From AVCC01 sp041736255 (GTDB taxonomy: Bacteria > Pseudomonadota > Gammaproteobacteria > Burkholderiales > Burkholderiaceae_D), in NCBI GenBank assembly GCA_041736255.1, contig JBGSTZ010000152.1, forward strand, positions 1-37,091: DNA of 37,091 nt, read 5' to 3'. Positions 33,738 to 37,091 of the stretch are shown one piece after another. Position 1 is the stretch's first letter. Each line of letters starts with the position of its first letter. Position numbers and translations under genes: made by a program. Under the pieces are notes generated by a model, which was given only the letters and a program-made list of their open reading frames with translations, was not told where the DNA came from and did not search any database.

Positions 33738-34183
33738 CATCGGATAACATCTTTCTCAAATTCAATATAATTCCTCCATCAGCTATGCGAACGTAGTTTC
33801 TTGCTACATTTTTCATACTGCGTCGTAACATATTTACATTTCAATCTGGTTCGTGCTGGTATGGTGACGATTGTCGTGCGCTTATCGGTTTCTTTTCCGA
33901 GAAGCAGGTCGGCTACTTGCCGCACTGAATGCGCTTTATTTATGTGTCATTGTGGAAATACATATACTGTTTTTTACCCGCCCAGATTACATTGAAAAAA
34001 CGTGTTCTCTGGAAAGTGGTGCAGCGACTCAAGTAAAAGATATAATATATAAGAGTTGATTTACGGCTAGCCAAAATTGTTTGCCAAATTAACCTGAATT
34101 CACTATGAATTTACTTTGAATTTATTATTTCCCGGCGCTCTGGTCACTGTGCGCCACAACCAACCAACCTGTGAGGATTTGCC
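33738..34183. other. Intergenic region upstream of acnB
   Basis: This stretch holds no convincing gene. It presumably carries the acnB promoter. It contains a threefold 11-bp tandem repeat (34095-34127) and a short frame reading YLHFNLVRAGMV near 33830, which resembles a conserved motif of IS200-like/REP-associated transposases but has nothing around it. GAGGAT before 34184 is the acnB ribosome binding site. Confidence 0.5.
34095..34127 (+). repeat. Three 11-bp tandem repeats upstream of acnB
   Basis: TGAATTCACTA, TGAATTTACTT and TGAATTTATTA follow each other without gaps. The 11-base period places TGAATT on the same DNA face each time, as in some phased regulator sites or bent DNA. Confidence 0.5.
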
Positions 34184-36769
34184 ATGCTAGAAGCCTATCG
34201 CCAACATGTCGCTGAACGCGCTGCTCTCGGTATTCCACCCCTGCCGCTGTCGACACAGCAAACTGAAGAACTGATCGGCTTGCTTAAAAATCCACCGCAG
34301 GGCGAAGCGGAAGCCTTGGTCGAACTTATTACCTATCGCGTGCCGGCTGGCGTGGATGATGCAGCTAAAGTCAAAGCGGTATTCCTGGAGCAGGTTGCTA
34401 AAGGCGAAGAAAGCTGTTCACTGATTTCGCGTGAAAGCGCTACCCAATTGCTAGGCACCATGCTGGGCGGCTTTAACATTACGCCGATGATTAATCTGCT
34501 GGCGGATCCTGTAGTTGGTGGTATCGCAGCCGAAGGTTTGAAAAAAACCTTGTTGATGTTTGACTATTTCCACGACGTCAAAGAACTGGCCGATCAGGGC
34601 AATGCCAATGCAAAGGCTGTACTGCAATCATGGGCTGATGCGGAATGGTTTACCTCGCGCCCTGAAGTGCCGCAAAGCCTGACCTTGACCGTGTTCAAAG
34701 TCACTGGCGAAACCAATACCGATGATTTGTCTCCAGCGCCAGACGCATGGAGCCGTCCGGATATTCCGCTACACGCCTTGGCGATGTTGAAAAACGAGCG
34801 CCCAGGCATCATCGCTGACGAACCAGGCAAGGTTGGCTCCGTTAAACAGATCGAAGCGCTTAAAGCCAAAGGCAATATCGTAGCTTACGTGGGTGACGTA
34901 GTGGGCACCGGCTCTTCGCGCAAATCAGCGACCAATTCGGTACTCTGGTTTACAGGCAAAGACATTCCGTTTGTACCGAACAAGCGCTTTGGCGGCTTCT
35001 GTCTCGGTAACAAAATTGCACCGATTTTCTACAACACGATGGAAGATGCCGGCGCGCTGCCGATTGAACTTGACGTATCCAAAATGGATATGGGCGATGT
35101 GATTGAACTGCGCCCGTTCGAAGGTAAAGCACTTAAAAACGGTGAAGTCATTTCTGAATTCACCGTCAAATCCCCTGTGATTTTTGATGAAGTACGCGCC
35201 GGCGGCCGTATTCCGTTGATCATCGGTCGCGGCTTGACAGCACGTGCGCGCGAAGCCTTGGGCCTGGCACCTAGCACTTTGTTCTGCTTGCCGACCAATC
35301 CTGCAGATTCCAGCAAAGGTTTCACGCTGGCACAGAAGATGGTAGGGCGTGCTTGCGGCTTGCCTGAAGGCCGCGGCGTACGTCCTGGCACTTACTGCGA
35401 ACCAAAAATGACGACGGTCGGATCGCAAGACACGACCGGCCCGATGACGCGTGACGAACTGAAAGATTTGGCTTGCCTCGGCTTCTCAGCCGACATGGTG
35501 ATGCAGTCGTTCTGCCATACCGCAGCATATCCGAAGCCAGTCGACGTCAAAACGCATCATGAATTGCCGAAATTCATTTCCAACCGTGGCGGCGTGACAC
35601 TGCGTCCGGGCGACGGCATCATTCACTCCTGGCTCAATCGCTTGTTGTTGCCTGATACCGTCGGCACTGGCGGCGACTCGCATACCCGTTTCCCAATTGG
35701 TATCTCGTTCCCAGCCGGTTCCGGATTGGTCGCGTTTGCTGCAGCAACCGGCGTGATGCCGCTTGACATGCCGGAATCGGTATTGATTCGCTTCAAGGGT
35801 GTGATGCAGCCTGGCGTGACATTGCGCGATCTGGTCAATGCAATTCCACTGTATGCAATCCGCAAGGGCCTGCTGACAGTCGAAAAGAAAGGCAAACAAA
35901 ATGTTTTCTCTGGACGTATTCTGGAAATTGAAGGTCTGCCGAAGCTGAAAATCGAACAAGCTTTCGAATTGTCAGACGCTTCTGCTGAACGTTCTGCCGC
36001 TGGTTGCACAGTGCATCTGGATAAAGAACCGATCATTGAATACATGACTTCCAACATCACGTTGATGAAATGGATGATCGCCAACAATTACCAGGACAAG
36101 CGCACGCTGGAGCGCCGCATTCAGGCAATGGAAGCCTGGATTGCCAAGCCTGAACTGTTGGCGCCGGACGCTGATGCCGAATACGCTGCCGTCATCGAAA
36201 TCGACCTGGCCGATATCCACGAGCCTGTGGTTGCCTGCCCGAACGATCCGGACGATGTGAAAACGCTGTCCGAAGTCGCCGGCAACAAGATCGATGAAGT
36301 GTTTGTCGGCTCTTGCATGACCAATATCGGCCATTTCCGCGCTGCTTCCAAGCTGCTCGAAAACAAGTCCGATCTGCCAGTGCGCCTGTGGATTGCTCCG
36401 CCGACCAAGATGGATCAGCAAGTGCTGGTTTCCGAGGGCCATTACGGCGTTCTCGGCCGCACTGGCGCACGCATGGAAATGCCAGGTTGTTCGCTGTGCA
36501 TGGGTAACCAGGCGCAAGTGCGCAAGGGTTCGACTGCAATGTCGACTTCGACGCGTAACTTCCCGAACCGTCTTGGTATTGATAGCCAAGTTTATCTCGG
36601 CTCGGCTGAATTGGCGGCAGTTTGCGCGATGCTCGGCAAAATTCCAACCAAGGAAGAGTACATGGCAAACATTGGCGTACTCGACAAGAACGCAGCCGAT
36701 ATTTATCGCTACATGAACTTTGATAAAATCGCCGATTTCAGTGATGTCGCCGATACTGTAAAAGTGTAG
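34184..36769 (+). CDS. acnB: Aconitate hydratase B (bifunctional, TCA cycle)
   Basis: AcnB converts citrate to isocitrate and, in many proteobacteria, 2-methylisocitrate as well. The 861-residue protein has the AcnB domain order: N-terminal HEAT-like domain (to about 160), swivel domain (about 165-375, with DVVGTGSSRKSATNSV) and the three catalytic domains. Cluster ligands are the cysteine in VGSCMTNIGH and the two in GCSLCMGN. The first helices (MLEAYRQHVAERAALGIPPLPL) are typical. It is followed by a strong terminator and is likely monocistronic. Confidence 0.97.
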   Translation: MLEAYRQHVAERAALGIPPLPLSTQQTEELIGLLKNPPQGEAEALVELITYRVPAGVDDAAKVKAVFLEQVAKGEESCSLISRESATQLLGTMLGGFNITPMINLLADPVVGGIAAEGLKKTLLMFDYFHDVKELADQGNANAKAVLQSWADAEWFTSRPEVPQSLTLTVFKVTGETNTDDLSPAPDAWSRPDIPLHALAMLKNERPGIIADEPGKVGSVKQIEALKAKGNIVAYVGDVVGTGSSRKSATNSVLWFTGKDIPFVPNKRFGGFCLGNKIAPIFYNTMEDAGALPIELDVSKMDMGDVIELRPFEGKALKNGEVISEFTVKSPVIFDEVRAGGRIPLIIGRGLTARAREALGLAPSTLFCLPTNPADSSKGFTLAQKMVGRACGLPEGRGVRPGTYCEPKMTTVGSQDTTGPMTRDELKDLACLGFSADMVMQSFCHTAAYPKPVDVKTHHELPKFISNRGGVTLRPGDGIIHSWLNRLLLPDTVGTGGDSHTRFPIGISFPAGSGLVAFAAATGVMPLDMPESVLIRFKGVMQPGVTLRDLVNAIPLYAIRKGLLTVEKKGKQNVFSGRILEIEGLPKLKIEQAFELSDASAERSAAGCTVHLDKEPIIEYMTSNITLMKWMIANNYQDKRTLERRIQAMEAWIAKPELLAPDADAEYAAVIEIDLADIHEPVVACPNDPDDVKTLSEVAGNKIDEVFVGSCMTNIGHFRAASKLLENKSDLPVRLWIAPPTKMDQQVLVSEGHYGVLGRTGARMEMPGCSLCMGNQAQVRKGSTAMSTSTRNFPNRLGIDSQVYLGSAELAAVCAMLGKIPTKEEYMANIGVLDKNAADIYRYMNFDKIADFSDVADTVKV

Positions 36770-36800
36770 TAGTGCGTTTGACGCTTTAAATTTGGTGCTT

Positions 36801-36828
36801 AAAAAACCCGCTACGGCGGGTTTTTTTT
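36801..36828 (+). terminator. Rho-independent terminator of acnB
   Basis: AAAAAACCCGC-TACG-GCGGGTTTTTTTT has a GC-rich 5-bp stem extended by A-T pairs and an eight-base T-run, 32 bases after the acnB stop. The A-run on the other side makes it possibly bidirectional. Confidence 0.92.
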
Positions 36829-36959
36829 AGGCTATATCGCAATTGATTGTTAAAGAATCGGTAACACCTCAATAACCCGGGGCAACACGCGGCGTAAGTT
36901 TTCTCGCGGCGCCCCGCTCGTTAGCAGTAGGAGACTTTCGTCCGCAGGAAAATAAATAA

Positions 36960-37091
36960 ATAAGGTAATCCCCCGGCTTTGCCGGGGGACTCACTAGGTT
37001 TGACCGAGCGCTACGGTCAGGCTGATTCTTCTGACTCGATCAAAAGTTAGGAGAATCAAATGAAAGAGTACCAGAGTCTTTGTCATACAAA
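36960..37091 (+). mobile_element. IS200/IS605-family insertion sequence, left end (partial)
   Basis: A 9-bp hairpin TCCCCCGGC-TTT-GCCGGGGGA at 36969-36989 lies in the leader of a transposase gene that starts at 37060. Subterminal imperfect hairpins near the left end are a hallmark of IS200/IS605 elements, which have no terminal inverted repeats. The exact left boundary is uncertain; the A/T-rich stretch AAATAAATAAATAAGG just before the hairpin is a likely junction. Confidence 0.7.
37060..37091 (+). CDS. IS200/IS605-type transposase (TnpA, Y1 family), 5' fragment
   Basis: Only the first ten codons are in the window: MKEYQSLCHT. This start is characteristic of IS200-type single-stranded-DNA transposases, which use a catalytic tyrosine and HUH motif (not visible here). 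TAGGAG six bases upstream of the ATG is a good ribosome binding site. Whether the gene is intact cannot be seen. Confidence 0.7.
   Translation, partial: MKEYQSLCHT

Noticed and set aside
33801..34059. Two short overlapping frames upstream of acnB
   Set aside because: Neither has a ribosome binding site or a coherent domain; at best they include a decayed transposase trace.

Overview
This window looks like the chromosome of a betaproteobacterium, most likely order Burkholderiales. The family is not certain; an Oxalobacteraceae-like organism would fit the moderate GC content and the gene neighbourhoods. Supporting signs are the scpA-DUF3460-panC block, the metG/apbC divergent pair, and the DUF3305/DUF3306 formate dehydrogenase cluster. 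There is no phage, plasmid or CRISPR content. The only mobile element is the start of an IS200/IS605-type insertion sequence at the right edge.

Layout. (1) 1-3808, minus strand: a vitamin B12 uptake operon (TonB-dependent receptor btuB, permease btuC, ATPase btuD cut by the window edge), headed by a clear cobalamin riboswitch. (2) 4232-7043, plus strand: a zinc/manganese-type ABC importer (small membrane protein, ATPase, permease, binding protein) behind two palindromic operator-like sites. (3) 7060-9051, minus: panC, scpA and a DUF3460 gene. (4) 9258-16414, minus: a six-gene operon for a membrane complex built like hydrogenase-4/complex I. Its large subunit has lost the nickel-iron cysteine ligands, so it is a hydrogenase-related ('Ehr'-like) complex, not a hydrogenase. 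(5) 16415-19621: a spacer with a perfect 22-bp palindrome, a GNAT acetyltransferase and metG, whose linker carries an in-frame palindromic repeat. (6) 19747-31748, plus: apbC, then a formate dehydrogenase cluster. The cluster comprises DUF3305, DUF3306, a large multi-cluster ferredoxin-like protein, a TorD-like chaperone, a small Tat protein, fdhA, fdhB, a lipoprotein, fdhC, a small exported protein and fdhD. (7) 31854-36769, plus: gltX, tRNA-Ala, two identical tRNA-Glu genes and acnB with a strong terminator. (8) 36960-37091: left end of an IS200/IS605-like element.

How it fits together. The formate dehydrogenase is a Tat-exported, cysteine-type (not selenocysteine) molybdenum enzyme with a four-cluster electron-transfer subunit and a cytochrome b. 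It should oxidise formate at the periplasmic face and reduce quinone. FdhD and the TorD-like protein would mature it. The Ehr-like complex keeps its proton-pumping antiporter-type subunits and the N2-type iron-sulfur subunit but has no catalytic Ni site and no NuoI-like ferredoxin subunit, so its electron donor and acceptor are unknown. This is the most promising candidate for an under-described system here. A second signal is the motif TGCAA-N5-TTGCA, found upstream of btuC and twice upstream of the metal importer. It may mark a metal-responsive regulon.
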